DNA of 64,000 nucleotides from Nectonema munidae (Eukaryota > Nematomorpha > Nectonematoida > Nectonematidae): contig JAUIRK010000097.1 in NCBI GenBank assembly GCA_030549495.1, positions 591,001 through 655,000 on the forward strand, in the 5' to 3' direction. Shown in pieces: positions 23,001-31,239 of this stretch. The notes beneath the pieces were generated by a model. That model was not told where the DNA came from. It was given only the letters and a program-made list of their open reading frames with translations, and ran no database searches. Position numbers and translations under genes: made by a program. Numbering within the stretch: the stretch's first letter is position 1; each line of letters starts with the position of its first letter.

Positions 23001-24509
23001 TCAATCCCTAGCAGAATTAAGCGTCGATAAGACTTTAGAGGGGTCGATAAGGAGAATATTAAAAATTTTAGAGAATCGAATTAAAATATATTTCTTTACT
23101 TATATTATTATAAGTTTAGTTAACAACCTAGAAATTTACGGTAAAAATAGCGTTGTTAGAGTGACAAGAGGGGTTAAATTTTATGTTTTATTAAATATAA
23201 TTTTAAAAACTATAATTTAAATGGCTTTATTAAATATAGTTTTTCTAAATATTTGAGAGCCACCGATTTATAATGTAGTAAAATTTTTACCAGGAAACGC
23301 CATTTTAAAACTGGCAAAAATTTGAAATTAAAACAGAAAGTCGCCCTTCAAAGGTAAAATTAAAAAAAAAGTGAATTTACGGTCGTGTGTCGCAGTGATC
23401 AAGATCGCATAATACAGTGAAAAAGTATGTTTAAATAAAAAGAAGTTTTCTTTAGCTAAAGTTTTTGTTGCTGCTCCGGGCACGCTAATTCAGTACCCCA
23501 TAGTATATTTTATTTTTTCTACTTTTTAATTTGTCAATTCAGGGAAAAGAAAAGAAGAGAAGATGTTGAAAAGGAGAATCTGCGACTACAAGAACAGCTG
23601 GAACAGTTTGTTCAGGAGAATGAGAAAATCAACGAAGCTCTGAAAAGGAGTGAACAAAATTCAACACTGATGGCGCAAAAGTCGAAGTTGGCGCAGGAAG
23701 AAGCCTACCTCCTTGCAATGAAAGCGAATCAAGCTGAGCTAAGGCTTGAACTCTTCAATTCCACCAACGTCTTTCACCCACCCGTGAACTACCCGTCTTC
23801 GGTCACCCCACAGCCCCTTGAAATCGTTTCTGGTGTCGCAAGTACTCACAGCGCACATAACAATTCCGTTACCAACCTCATCTCCTTCATACCCTCTTCT
23901 TCCTCTCCCCCATCTTCTGTCTACAACCTCTCTCTTAAAGAAGATCCCCCCTCTACCAATCATCTGCCTCCCAAAGATAACCGGTTGGGGGACAGTAAAG
24001 TCTTTGCTTCATACAACTCACACTACTTTTCTATCCCATCATGCATGAATACTCACGCTCCGCCCCTACTCCACGGCTACAACACCATCCTTCCTAACAT
24101 ACCGAGTGGAGATAACCAGCAGTTCATAGCTCCTCCTCCACTGGATCCCCATAAAGGTCATATTTTTGCCTCTGACTTGTCACTGCCCATTGCCAGGAGC
24201 ACAGTTGTGTCCCCTCAGCTAGGACAGCCACAGCAGGGCGTCACTCTAGATGAAGAAATAAAAGTTCTGACACAGGAATTGGAAAAAGAGAATCACGAGT
24301 ACGAAAAGAAGTGCAGTAGTTTGAAGGAGCGAATGAATGAATTGCACAGTGAGCTCCAAATTCTCAAGATCGCAGAAAAGCAAGCGGATATCGATAAATT
24401 AAAGCAGGCTTTTGATTGGCCAAGAAAACATCGAATCAAAGCGAGTCATTTTGCTAGCAACAGTGCAACATCACCAGAAACTCGCGCTGAACTATTTAAA
24501 GCTCTTTGA
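10927..24509 (+). CDS. NF2: Merlin (NF2-type FERM protein), seven coding exons, 658 residues
   Basis: Coding exons: 10927-11007, 13627-13755, 15829-16050, 18645-18799, 20162-20237, 21298-21644, 23543-24509. They total 1977 nt with all introns GT-AG and phases agreeing. Merlin is a membrane-cortex scaffold acting upstream of Hippo signalling. FERM lobes occupy about residues 1-300, then a helical segment to about 410, a long Pro/Ser/His-rich linker to about 570, and a C-terminal domain (571-658). Merlin rather than ezrin/radixin/moesin is indicated by CIGNHDLF followed by RRR and [14 protein letters not shown] (ERM proteins have CMGNHELY and DTIEVQQM). The end, RAELFKAL, also resembles merlin's RVAFFEEL, and the ERM actin-binding tail is absent. 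The start was chosen as the ATG of [13 protein letters not shown], as in the family. It is longer than human merlin (595) through the linker and divergent overall. Confidence 0.93.
11008..13626 (+). other. merlin intron 1 (with an open island at 13130-13457)
   Basis: GT-AG intron of 2619 bp, AT-rich, with a short (GT)n run near 12680. At 13130-13457 base composition shifts towards GC and several frames are open on both strands. I could not match any frame to a known protein or justify splice sites. Confidence 0.7.
13627..13755 (+). CDS. NF2: merlin exon 2
   Basis: Residues 28-70 of F1: [20 protein letters not shown] then [19 protein letters not shown], matching [20 protein letters not shown] of human merlin. 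Acceptor TAATAG, donor AAG|GTTAGA, 129 bp, phase 0 at both ends. Confidence 0.93.
15209..15590 (+). mobile_element. hAT-like non-autonomous element end
   Basis: The stretch begins CAGTGGCGGTTCTAGA, a typical hAT-type terminus, and continues with G-rich blocks (GAGGGGGCCAAAC, GGAGGGGCCAACATGGGG) common just inside such elements. It runs into the palindrome and a 10-G run at 15571-15580. The opposite terminus and target duplication were not identified. Confidence 0.45.
15543..15755. repeat. Long palindrome in merlin intron 2
   Basis: The left arm (15543 to about 15629) and right arm (about 15667-15755) are near-perfect reverse complements of about 87 bp around a spacer of roughly 35 bp. Outer bases are CCAACATGGGGTCCA and TGGACCCCATGTTGG. 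The arms differ mainly in their G or C run. The arm core GTCGATAAGACTTTAGAGG also occurs in the inverted copy in intron 6 and, diverged, in the hAT MITE at 38659. This suggests an origin from that MITE family. Confidence 0.85.
15829..16050 (+). CDS. NF2: merlin exon 3
   Basis: Residues 71-144, end of F1 and start of F2: FLVRFFPES, then [20 protein letters not shown] and [18 protein letters not shown], against human [29 protein letters not shown] and YCPPEASVLLASYAVQAK. Acceptor TTTCAG, donor AAG|GTACCT, 222 bp, phase 0. Its first 164 nt recur in reverse complement at about 22720-22884. Confidence 0.93.
16051..18644 (+). other. merlin intron 3
   Basis: 2594 bp, AT-rich. It holds a piggyBac-like MITE candidate (17661-18553). 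Near 16528-16555 is a fragment matching the right end of the small MITE at 45987 (CGTTATAAAGGATCTG). Confidence 0.7.
17661..18553. mobile_element. piggyBac-like MITE candidate flanked by TTAA
   Basis: TTAA (17661-17664) is followed by CCCTTTGAGGCTTAGGG. At the other end CCGTATGAAGCGCAC (reverse complement) precedes TTAA (18550-18553). The inverted repeats agree at only about 12 of 20 positions. A near-identical left end (CCCTTTGAATATCAGGGTGACACCG) occurs at 43874. TTAA-CCC ends are the hallmark of piggyBac-type elements. No transposase is present. Confidence 0.4.
18645..18799 (+). CDS. NF2: merlin exon 4
   Basis: Residues 145-195 plus two bases of codon 196, FERM F2 lobe: YGDYKE at the start, then [18 protein letters not shown] and MWHQRH, against human YGDYDP, LLPKRVINLYQMTPEMW and AWYAEHRG. 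Acceptor TTCTTAG, donor CG|GTAAGC. The region matching the merlin 'blue box' loop (YQMTPEM) reads YEMMNIK here. Confidence 0.9.
18800..20161 (+). other. merlin intron 4
   Basis: 1362 bp. A hAT-like terminus (…CTACGCCACTG, near 19992-20002) suggests a small hAT element whose other end was not found. Nothing else was recognised. Confidence 0.65.
20162..20237 (+). CDS. NF2: merlin exon 5
   Basis: Codon 196 completed, then residues 197-221: [20 protein letters not shown], matching [20 protein letters not shown] of human merlin at the F2/F3 junction. Acceptor TTTCAG, donor TTT|GTAACA, 76 bp. The normally conserved MYGVNYF is degraded to MCSVQYF. Confidence 0.88.
20238..21297 (+). other. merlin intron 5
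   Basis: 1060 bp, AT-rich. About 90 bp at 20375-20462 belong to a dispersed repeat also found at 35722-35820. Confidence 0.65.
21298..21644 (+). CDS. NF2: merlin exon 6
   Basis: Residues 222-336 plus two bases of 337, the FERM F3 lobe and first helix: [69 protein letters not shown]. The exon is notably GC-richer than its surroundings, as constrained coding sequence would be. Acceptor TTTGCAG, donor AG|GTACCA, 347 bp. Confidence 0.95.
22395..22714. repeat. Two direct ~105-bp repeats in merlin intron 6
   Basis: The block starting CACTCCAAC(A/T)CCAACAAG and ending CTC(C/T)TCTTTG occurs at 22395-22505 and again at 22617-22714 with about 85-90% identity. The second copy abuts the inverted exon 3 copy. 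Confidence 0.65.
22720..23060 (-). pseudogene. Inverted copy of merlin intron 2 end and 5' exon 3
   Basis: 22720-22957 is the reverse complement of 15755-15992 with roughly 93% identity by eye. It covers about 164 nt of exon 3, its acceptor and 73 nt of intron 2 (compare GAGAATCGCTTGCTTAATCT here with the minus strand of exon 3). It continues through about 50 bp absent from today's intron 2, then the CTAGCAGAATTAAGCGTCG block matching the palindrome arm. It has small indels and substitutions relative to exon 3. On the transcribed strand it is antisense, so it cannot serve as an exon in this transcript. Confidence 0.85.
23543..24509 (+). CDS. NF2: merlin exon 7 (terminal coding exon)
   Basis: Residue 337 completed, then 338-658 and TGA at 24507-24509. 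Order: Lys/Glu-rich helix ([18 protein letters not shown]) with [11 protein letters not shown] (human EEEAKLLAQKA), then about 160 residues rich in Pro, Ser, His and Asn. The C-terminal domain includes [28 protein letters not shown] and a final RAELFKAL. Human Ser518 (RLSMEIEKEK) aligns with Thr580 in [10 protein letters not shown], so the basic residue before the site is lost. The helical region is shorter and the linker much longer than in vertebrate merlin. Confidence 0.92.
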
Positions 24510-25008
24510 AAGTTGTTTTAGCCTTTTTTGTTAATCGCAAACCGATCTCGTTATTTTTCTAAACGCACCCGACTGGCTTTTTAACGTGGCTTGAAGCAGC
24601 TGCATTTGTTTTTTATTCTTTATATTACTCATCTGTTGTATACTTCATCTTCCTTGTTTACACTAGATTTTAGTGAAAAGTGCAATTTAGTTTTTTTTAA
24701 TTTAAAAGATGGAAATTCTATTTTATCTTTTAACATTTATTTAAATAAATACTTCCATATTTTTAAATCTTTTTTCTACATAAAGCAGCGCTGTATGCTT
24801 TTTTTAATTCTATACATACAGATGTGGAAAGGCGTTGCTGGTAGCTTTCACTTAGGGGATACAAAGAACTATCTTAAAGTACACAAGTGACTGGTTTTAA
24901 GTAAGCACGGGCCTGATATTTATATTAAGGGTTATATTTCATTTTTTCCATGATAGTGATTTTCCTGATATGTAGTTAGATGAACCTTTTTATTAGTAAG
25001 AGAATAAA
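24510..25008 (+). terminator. merlin 3' UTR with candidate AATAAA signals
   Basis: AATAAA occurs at 24744-24749 and 25003-25008, about 240 and 495 nt after the stop. Which one is used cannot be told from sequence. Confidence 0.4.
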
Positions 25009-25389
25009 TTGCTTTATATGTTTTGTCTCCAAAAAATGTCACACATAGCTGTCTATAACTGATATAGAGTTTTTCTTTTCTTATGACTTTTAGTGTGTCC
25101 TTTTTTTCATAAAATATGAGTTAAATCCTATTATAACTTTAGTTTTATTAATATACAAAAAAAAGTTTTAAATAATGAGCTTTATTGAAATGATTTCATA
25201 AAAATTTATTGTTTCGAAAAAGACAAGAGGCTACAAAAATATTTTTTAAAGAAGTTCATTGATAAAATTTATTATTTAGTTTCTTTGATAATAATCTATT
25301 TTATATCTATTATTTTTTTTTTGAGGAATTGTTTTGTTTTAAAATTAAAATTTCTTATTTCTAGAATAGAAAGATACTCTTATAATAAT
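25009..25389. other. AT-rich spacer
   Basis: Nothing recognised between the merlin 3' end and the transposase relic. Confidence 0.4.
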
Positions 25390-26870
25390 TATGTCACACA
25401 AAAAAAGTTATAAAGAAATTGAAAAAAATAAAGGTCAATGGACAGAAAATTTATTAAAATTTCAAGATTCACATAAAAAAGACGATGTATTCTTTTGCAA
25501 GAAAATTCTTTAAGGGATTTCACCAGAATTTCAATGAAGACACATATTATAGGTCGTTTTCATTTTCCCGCCAAAATAATAAAAGCGAAAAAAGAATCAA
25601 TGAAATAAGAGGCGAAATCATAAATTTATGGGAAGAAAAATTTAATTTCCCACGTTTATCTGATCAACCAATCCAGTTAAAACTGAATAATTTGGTAACT
25701 TTTTATCAAAATTGTTTGAAAAAACAAAAACTAGATTGTTTCGATGAAATATTCGATATTACGCAAACAAAAGGTGTTTGGAAGATAAAAGGTTTTATCA
25801 GCTCCAAGTTGACACTAAAGGAAAGCAAGGATACTCAAATAGCTAATTAGAAAAAGAAAATTCTAGAATCTTCTATCAGTCAGTTGCGAAGTAAAGAAGA
25901 GGAACCTCCTGTTAAAAAATATAATAAAACTAATTTAGCTACTAAATTGGTAACAAATATATGTTTATCAACCAGCAAAACTTCCAAGTTTTGTAGAACA
26001 AGGTATTGAGGTTCCCATTCCAACTCAACCAGCAATACACAAAGCTGTTAGAAGAAAAGGATCTGATATGAAAAAATTATCTAAAGAATTTTGATGTGTC
26101 CACTTTGGTGGTAAGGAAATTCAGGTTATAGTGCTGAAAAATGAAAGAAGAGAAGTTAGAATAAATGCTGCAAAAATGAAATCAGCATGCCCGATTTGAT
26201 ATAAAAGAAGATATTTCATGTAAAATTTGAAGTATATTTTTTTAGATATATTTTTCATCCTTGAAAATTTTGATTGAAATTTCCAAAAAAGTAACCATGA
26301 TTTTGATACTATAAAGTACATAGAACCAAAGTTATAAGCTTAACTAGAGATGCTCTTAGAATTTTGCTGAAAAAGTTTAACTTTTGATTTTGATTGACAG
26401 ATTTAGGCATGAAAAGGTCATTCAACTGCCATGAAAATGGTATCAAAAGATGCAGCTATCAATTTTACTAAATGTCACGAAGTATGATAGCAAAAGATGT
26501 AGCCAATTTTGTACAAGAGAAGTTTTAGTTTAGGGGGGGGGGGGCTAAAATAGCCCCGCACCCCGTCACTGATAGGGTTATATCACTTCCTTCAAGAACT
26601 TGTAAAAAATTACAGCAAATTGATTTTAAATTTTGAAAATGGTGAAGAAAAAAATTATGAAAGCTCAGTGGGAAGAGATGATATAACGTTTTTGTTCCAT
26701 TTAATACAAGTTTTAAAATATTTTGAAGCAAATGGTCACAAATTAAGTTCTCAAAACTGCCAAACATCAGTAGAGCAAGATGGAACTCGAAAGCAACTTT
26801 AACAATTCTTGCCTTTATTCTTTTACCCAAGTGGGGAGCTTCCTTAGTTCGTACATGCCGCTTTATTTGT
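25390..26870 (+). pseudogene. Decayed hAT-related transposase, interrupted
   Basis: Reading frames on the plus strand are broken by stops and frameshifts but keep a recognisable order. There is a possible start (MSHKKSYKE) at 25390 and a helical DNA-binding-like region (IRGEIINLWEEKFNFPRLSD, then YQNCLKKQK and FDEIFDITQ) at 25590-25780. VHFGGKEI follows near 26100, then FLQELVKNYSKLILNFENGE near 26590 and PNISRARWNSKATLTILAF near 26770. The (A/S)RW(N) motif and overall architecture parallel the element at 37741-42896, but residues are very different. A hAT-like terminus (CCCCGTCACTG) at 26561-26571 marks the end of an insertion of some 380 bp within the relic; its left end was not found. The catalytic middle (D2, C-x-x-H) is missing. 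Confidence 0.6.
26190..26571. mobile_element. Insertion with hAT-like right terminus inside the transposase relic
   Basis: Homology to the transposase stops near 26190 and resumes after 26571. The right boundary is GCCCCGCACCCCGTCACTG, whose reverse complement starts CAGTGACGGGG, as hAT MITEs do. A 12-G run lies just inside at 26533-26544. The left terminus and target duplication were not identified. Confidence 0.4.
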
Positions 26871-27044
26871 TATGATTTCGAGAAATTTTGGTTCAATTAT
26901 CAAAAGTATAATAAAAATGATTTAGAAAACCTGTTTAAAATATTTAAACCTTAAAAAAAAGCGATTTCATGATTACAAAATCATTGAAAAAAAAAACTTT
27001 AAAGTTGAACATTTCGAGGAGTAATCAAAGCCCTGAAAGAGCAA

Positions 27045-27760
27045 TTAACCCTCATGCGGCAGACATATTTTCTTTACGATTTAGATAAACATGGGTCCAA
27101 CGGGCCCGGCCTTCTTTTGTTTATGATATTTTTTATGTTTTGTACATTTAGCGTATCTATAACCTTTAAATTAATGATTCCTTGTGCATATAGGTAACTA
27201 TAAATATTTTTTATATTGCCAGAAATACTAAAGTTCAGCAATTTACTACAAAAAAGGGAGCGTCTTTTCACCCAAAAACACATTCAGAAAACAACATCAT
27301 AGGTAGCAACAGAAACTATTTAAATCAAATAATCAGTGAAATTCAACAAAAAATTACAATTAATCAATTGAGTTCAAAAGTAAAGGATATTAAAAGTTAG
27401 TAAAGTCTAAAGCAAGAGTTAGTACATTACAAACTAAAATATTATGTTCATGATAAAATATATATAAAAAAGAAAAAAAAACAATTTAATAAAACTAGAA
27501 ATAAAACTATTTTTAGGTATTTTGGGGTGAAAAGACGCGCCGCAAAAAAAGGTTTTCTTTATTTGTTAAAATTCAATAGTTAATGAACAAACACTTACTA
27601 TTATTTAATTGTAAAAATATCAAATTTATTTTTTTTACTACATTTCATACAAATAATATGTTTTTGTGAGTGCTCACTGCTTATTGGGTCTGTTAGACCC
27701 ATGTTTATCTGCAACGTAATGCTAAAAGTTTTTAGGTCGTTGCCGAAAAAAAAATAACTT
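27045..27760. mobile_element. piggyBac-like fold-back, left end at TTAA
   Basis: TTAA (27045-27048) is followed by CCCTCATGCGGC. Inverted pairs are AGATAAACATGGGTC at 27083-27097 against GACCCATGTTTATCT at about 27697-27711, and GCGTCTTTTCACCC near 27262 against GGGTGAAAAGACGC near 27525. A third GGGTCTGATAGACCCATG lies at about 31309, beyond the hAT nest. Subterminal GGGTCT…AGACCC palindromes are known in piggyBac-type elements. The right end was not located. Confidence 0.4.
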
Positions 27761-28205
27761 TGACAAAAATATTTTTTGAATGATTTAAATACAAGTAGAA
27801 TGACAGGGTTGCCAGACGTCCCGTTTTTCCGGGACATGTCCCGAATTTGATCATTTTGTCCCCTGTCCCGCATTGACACTTCTGGGACAACCTTATTGTC
27901 CCGATTTTAGTTCACCATAATAATATTATATTTAACACCTCAAAAAGGTTATTCGTTGAAACTTTGTATGTGATTATAATTCATAGCTGCATCGTTTTCT
28001 TGAGGGACAATCCACCATAACTTAATCTTGATTTTTTACCCTTAGTTGCTTGTTTTTCTCTGTATGTTGTGTATGTTTGTATAGGTGTGTGTATGTATAT
28101 AATTATTTTCCTTATGTTTTCTTTATACACCTTTTAAATTCTTTCTTTATGTTTGTGATAATTATCTTTACGTTTTATAATATATTGGCCTCTCTGTGTA
28201 TGTAG

Positions 28206-28530
28206 CAGTGCCCGCGCTACCTATATAATTTTGGGACACGTGCCCCCCCCCCTGTATTAATCTGAAAAATTCTAATTAATTTTGGTTTTGCCCCATGCAC
28301 TTTTTAAAGGAAAAATAAATAAGCAAAAATTGTATACAATAATCTTATATAAATGCTGGTGTATGTGTATGTATAATATGAGATTTCTATAGGTTTTTAT
28401 ACAGAAGTACTTCATGCTTTTCAGCAAAGTAATATAGGATATAAAGTAATATAGGAAATAAATTTTTTGCAAATGTGTTTCTTTGCCCCATTTCAGCCCC
28501 CCTTGAAATTTAGCTTTAGCGCGGGCACTG
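28206..28530. mobile_element. hAT MITE with perfect 8-bp target duplication
   Basis: 325 bp bounded by CAGTGCCCGCGCTA and TAGCGCGGGCACTG, perfect 14-bp inverted repeats. GTATGTAG directly precedes (28198-28205) and follows (28531-28538). Perfect ends and duplication point to a recent insertion. No coding capacity. Confidence 0.93.
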
Positions 28531-28549
28531 GTATGTAGGTATAAATTTA

Positions 28550-31170
28550 TGTAGAACTTGAGACTTACGACCACGGCTAGAGCCAAATTTTTTTGGGGGT
28601 AAGTCTCAAATGGCCGTAAGTAACAAACAAAAAAAAATAATAAAACACAGAAGTTTATTTATTAATAAAAGCGTCTAGTGTCGTTTGTTTTAAACAAATC
28701 AATTTTCTTCTTTCCACAATCTCTTTTCCTTTATTTGCAACTTCAAGAAGTTCTGTAGAATTAGACTGAAGGGCGAAAATTCGTAGAATTTCAAGAGATT
28801 TCAATGCATCTTCAGAAGTAACTAAGGCATTCTTTTCCTCTTCACTATCTTCCTGATCTTCCTGTTCTGTCTCATTTTGCTCCAAGCTTTTTGGAGAGTT
28901 TTCTACAACAAAAGAAAAGACTTCACAAGTTTCAACTTCGTCGTCACATTGTATATATTCTTCCCATGTAGTTTCTTCAAACAAAACTTCAAAAGTTTTG
29001 TCATCAAAAAGTTGAGAAACTTCCGTTTCGTTGTTGTTTAGATCTTCGTAGGTATTCTGCAAAAATCCACATTTGCTGAAGCACTTTTTTATTGTTTCAG
29101 GTGACACCGATTTCCACGAAGATATTACCCATTGAATACTATCAAAAACACTAACTTTTTTTGCTAAATCTGAAATGTTCTCTACATTTTTCATATTCAA
29201 AAGAAAGTGATTAAGTAGCATTTTTCTATAGATGGATTTAAAATTTTTGATAATGCATGCATCACATGGTTGAAGTTTAGATGTTGTGTTGGGTGGTAAG
29301 TAAATTAACTGAACATTTGAGACTTCTGATGGAGGATGAGCGGCACAATTATCAACTAAGAGTGCGATTTTTCTTTTTTCTACTTTCATTTTGTTGTTCA
29401 ATATGTTCAACCATTCTTTGAAAATCACACTGCTCATCCACGATTTTTTGTTGTGTCTGTATATTAACGGTAATTTCTCAATGCTAAAACCACGAAAACA
29501 TCGAGGATTTTTTGACTTACCAATTATAAAGGGTTTTAACTTTTCTCCTTCTGCAGAACACGCTAGCATCAATGTCAATCTCTCTTGACTACTTTTTCCC
29601 AAATTCATTTATCACCTTTGACAGCGTAACTTCTTTTGGGAATCGATCTGAAAAAAGACTTGTCTCATCTGCATTGAATATATTTTTTGGTTCATAATCC
29701 TTAAAGATGAGAGGAATTCTTTTCACCCAATCATTTATCACGTCTTCATTAACTTCAGATGCTTCCCCAGAAAGTATGTAACTTTTAATATTATGACGCA
29801 ATAAAAAGGATTTTAACCAGCCATTAGAAGCGCAAAAAGTTGATTGATTTAGTTCTGAAGCTATACACAATGTTTTTTCTTGTATTAAAGGTCCAGTAAC
29901 AGGAATATTTTTACTTCTTGCGTAACAAAACCACTCCCATACTTTTTTATCAACTTCTTCATATGTAATTTTTCTAGCTTTGAAAAATTTTGAATCTGCA
30001 TTGCATTCTCCTGATTTCCAAATTTTCAGAATGTTTTCTTTTTCTTTTACTATTGCCTGAATTTGAGTTTTACCAACTGCAAATTCGCTAGCAATTGATC
30101 TTGAAGACTTCCCTTGGTCACTTTTTTCAAGAACTTTAACTCTTTCTTCAAGTGATAAAATTTTTCGTTTTTTTGAATTGGACATGCAAAAATTAGTAAA
30201 TAACTTGTACCAAAATAAACTAAAATAACAAATTAGTAATATGTAAAACTTGTTTATTATAACTTGATAAAAAAACACACCTATATAGCATATTAAAAAT
30301 TATTAATTATTCTAACTAAAAAACTTTCAATACTTAAGTATTATTCTGAAACCTTAATACTAAAGAGACATTGATTTTTTAAAAATGGAAAAAAATATTC
30401 AATATTGATAAAAATTATCATATCCATTTGGATGAAAAAATTATAGTATACATAAAATCTAAAAATACAGTGAAAATTTTATATCAATAAAAAGCAAACC
30501 TTTACTAATCGCTTTCCCATAAAATCTTCAATCTAAAAACATGATCTTGTTTTTTACCTCTAATTATAAAGCAATTGTCATCAAAGTAAAATGATAAAAA
30601 TAGTTATGATATTAAGCTTTTATAATTAAGTATCTATAAATGGGATAAATAGAATAAAAATAAAAAGTTACTTTTTTTGTAAAACTGAGAAATTTTATCA
30701 AAAAGTTGAATATAAAATATTTGAGTATTATTTCCTTACCAAAAAATAACAGAAGTACTAGGAAGAAAAGAAAGAATTTTTGTATCAAGTAGGTAATCCT
30801 TCCAAGTTTTCTTGTCGCCTTTATTGACAACCCTTCAAAGTATGAGTAAGTTATCATTTGTTTTTTGTAGATGCAAGAGAAAGTGGTACGATTTTCTTTA
30901 GTGAGAGTAAAATTGCATTCGAATGTGTGTTTGTACTTCACTGTAAGAATATGACATATTATGATGCATATCTCTCTCTTTGCTAAACTCTACATATTAA
31001 TAGTGGCCTTTTTTAACATCTTGCTTATGTTGAGTGGCCGTTGGTCGCGTTTGAAGGTGGCCGTTGAATGGAGATACATTTCCACTGAAGAACTGTCGGT
31101 GCAAAATAAAAATGGTCGCATGTCTAGAATGGTAGCTCATTAGAGTGGCCGTTCAACACAGTTTCTACTG
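28550..31170 (-). mobile_element. Tigger/pogo DNA transposon, nearly complete
   Basis: The right terminus reads, in reverse complement, CAGTAGAAACTGTGTTGAAC and is followed by TA (31171-31172). The left terminus TGTAGAACTTGAGACTTACG follows TA at 28548-28549 and matches it partly, with a change in the first bases. TA duplication and the transposase inside (28655-30185) are typical of pogo/Tigger. Total 2.62 kb. A short sequence rich in GGCC(A/G) motifs lies inside each end. Confidence 0.75.
28655..30185 (-). pseudogene. Tigger-type (CENP-B-like) transposase with one frameshift
   Basis: It starts MSNSKKRKILSLEERVKVLE on the minus strand. Order: psq-type helix-turn-helix (about residues 11-55, SSRSIASEFAVGKTQIQAI), CENP-B/Tc5-type second DNA-binding domain (about 75-135, NGWLKSFLLRHNI), then the DDE catalytic domain. 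The triad is visible: FNADETSLF (D1), ALLVDNCAAHPP (D2), LPPNTTSKLQPCDACIIKNF (D3), with GKSKNPRCF between D1 and D2. The two frames (29589-30185 and 28655-29608) overlap at a GGGAAAAAG run near 29603, where one extra A would account for the switch. About 510 residues in all, usual for the family. The acidic tail (Glu/Asp-rich) is also typical. Probably inactive, but young. Confidence 0.9.
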
Positions 31171-31239
31171 TATATATGCTGAGAAATTACAAGAGTGTCC
31201 TGGATTTCTAATCTTGTAATCTGGTAACCCTAAGAATGA

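Larger units (their letters stand above)
21645..23542 (+). other. merlin intron 6
   Basis: 1898 bp. It holds two direct copies of a ~105-bp stretch (22395-22505 and 22617-22714), followed at once by the inverted copy of the intron 2/exon 3 region (22720-23060). The remainder is AT-rich without recognised features. Confidence 0.75.
27804..31231. mobile_element. Small hAT element split by two nested insertions
   Basis: The left end CAGGGTTGCCAGACG (27804) and right end …ATCTGGTAACCCT (31231) are inverted repeats matching at 11 of 12 inner positions. Flanks TAGAATGA (27796-27803) and AAGAATGA (31232-31239) form an 8-bp target duplication with one difference. Removing the nested MITE and Tigger leaves only about 470 bp, so it was a non-autonomous element. 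A run of 'gtcccg/gggac' motifs follows the left end. Confidence 0.7.

Noticed and set aside
23739-24048. Alternative frames over merlin exon 7
   Set aside because: The merlin frame is continuous across exon 7; the alternatives encode only low-complexity sequence.
25485-25850. Stand-alone small gene of 121 codons
   Set aside because: It is one frame of a decayed hAT-related transposase that continues in other frames to about 26870.
28272-28586. 104-codon minus-strand open frame
   Set aside because: It spans a hAT MITE with perfect target duplication and has no protein-like features.
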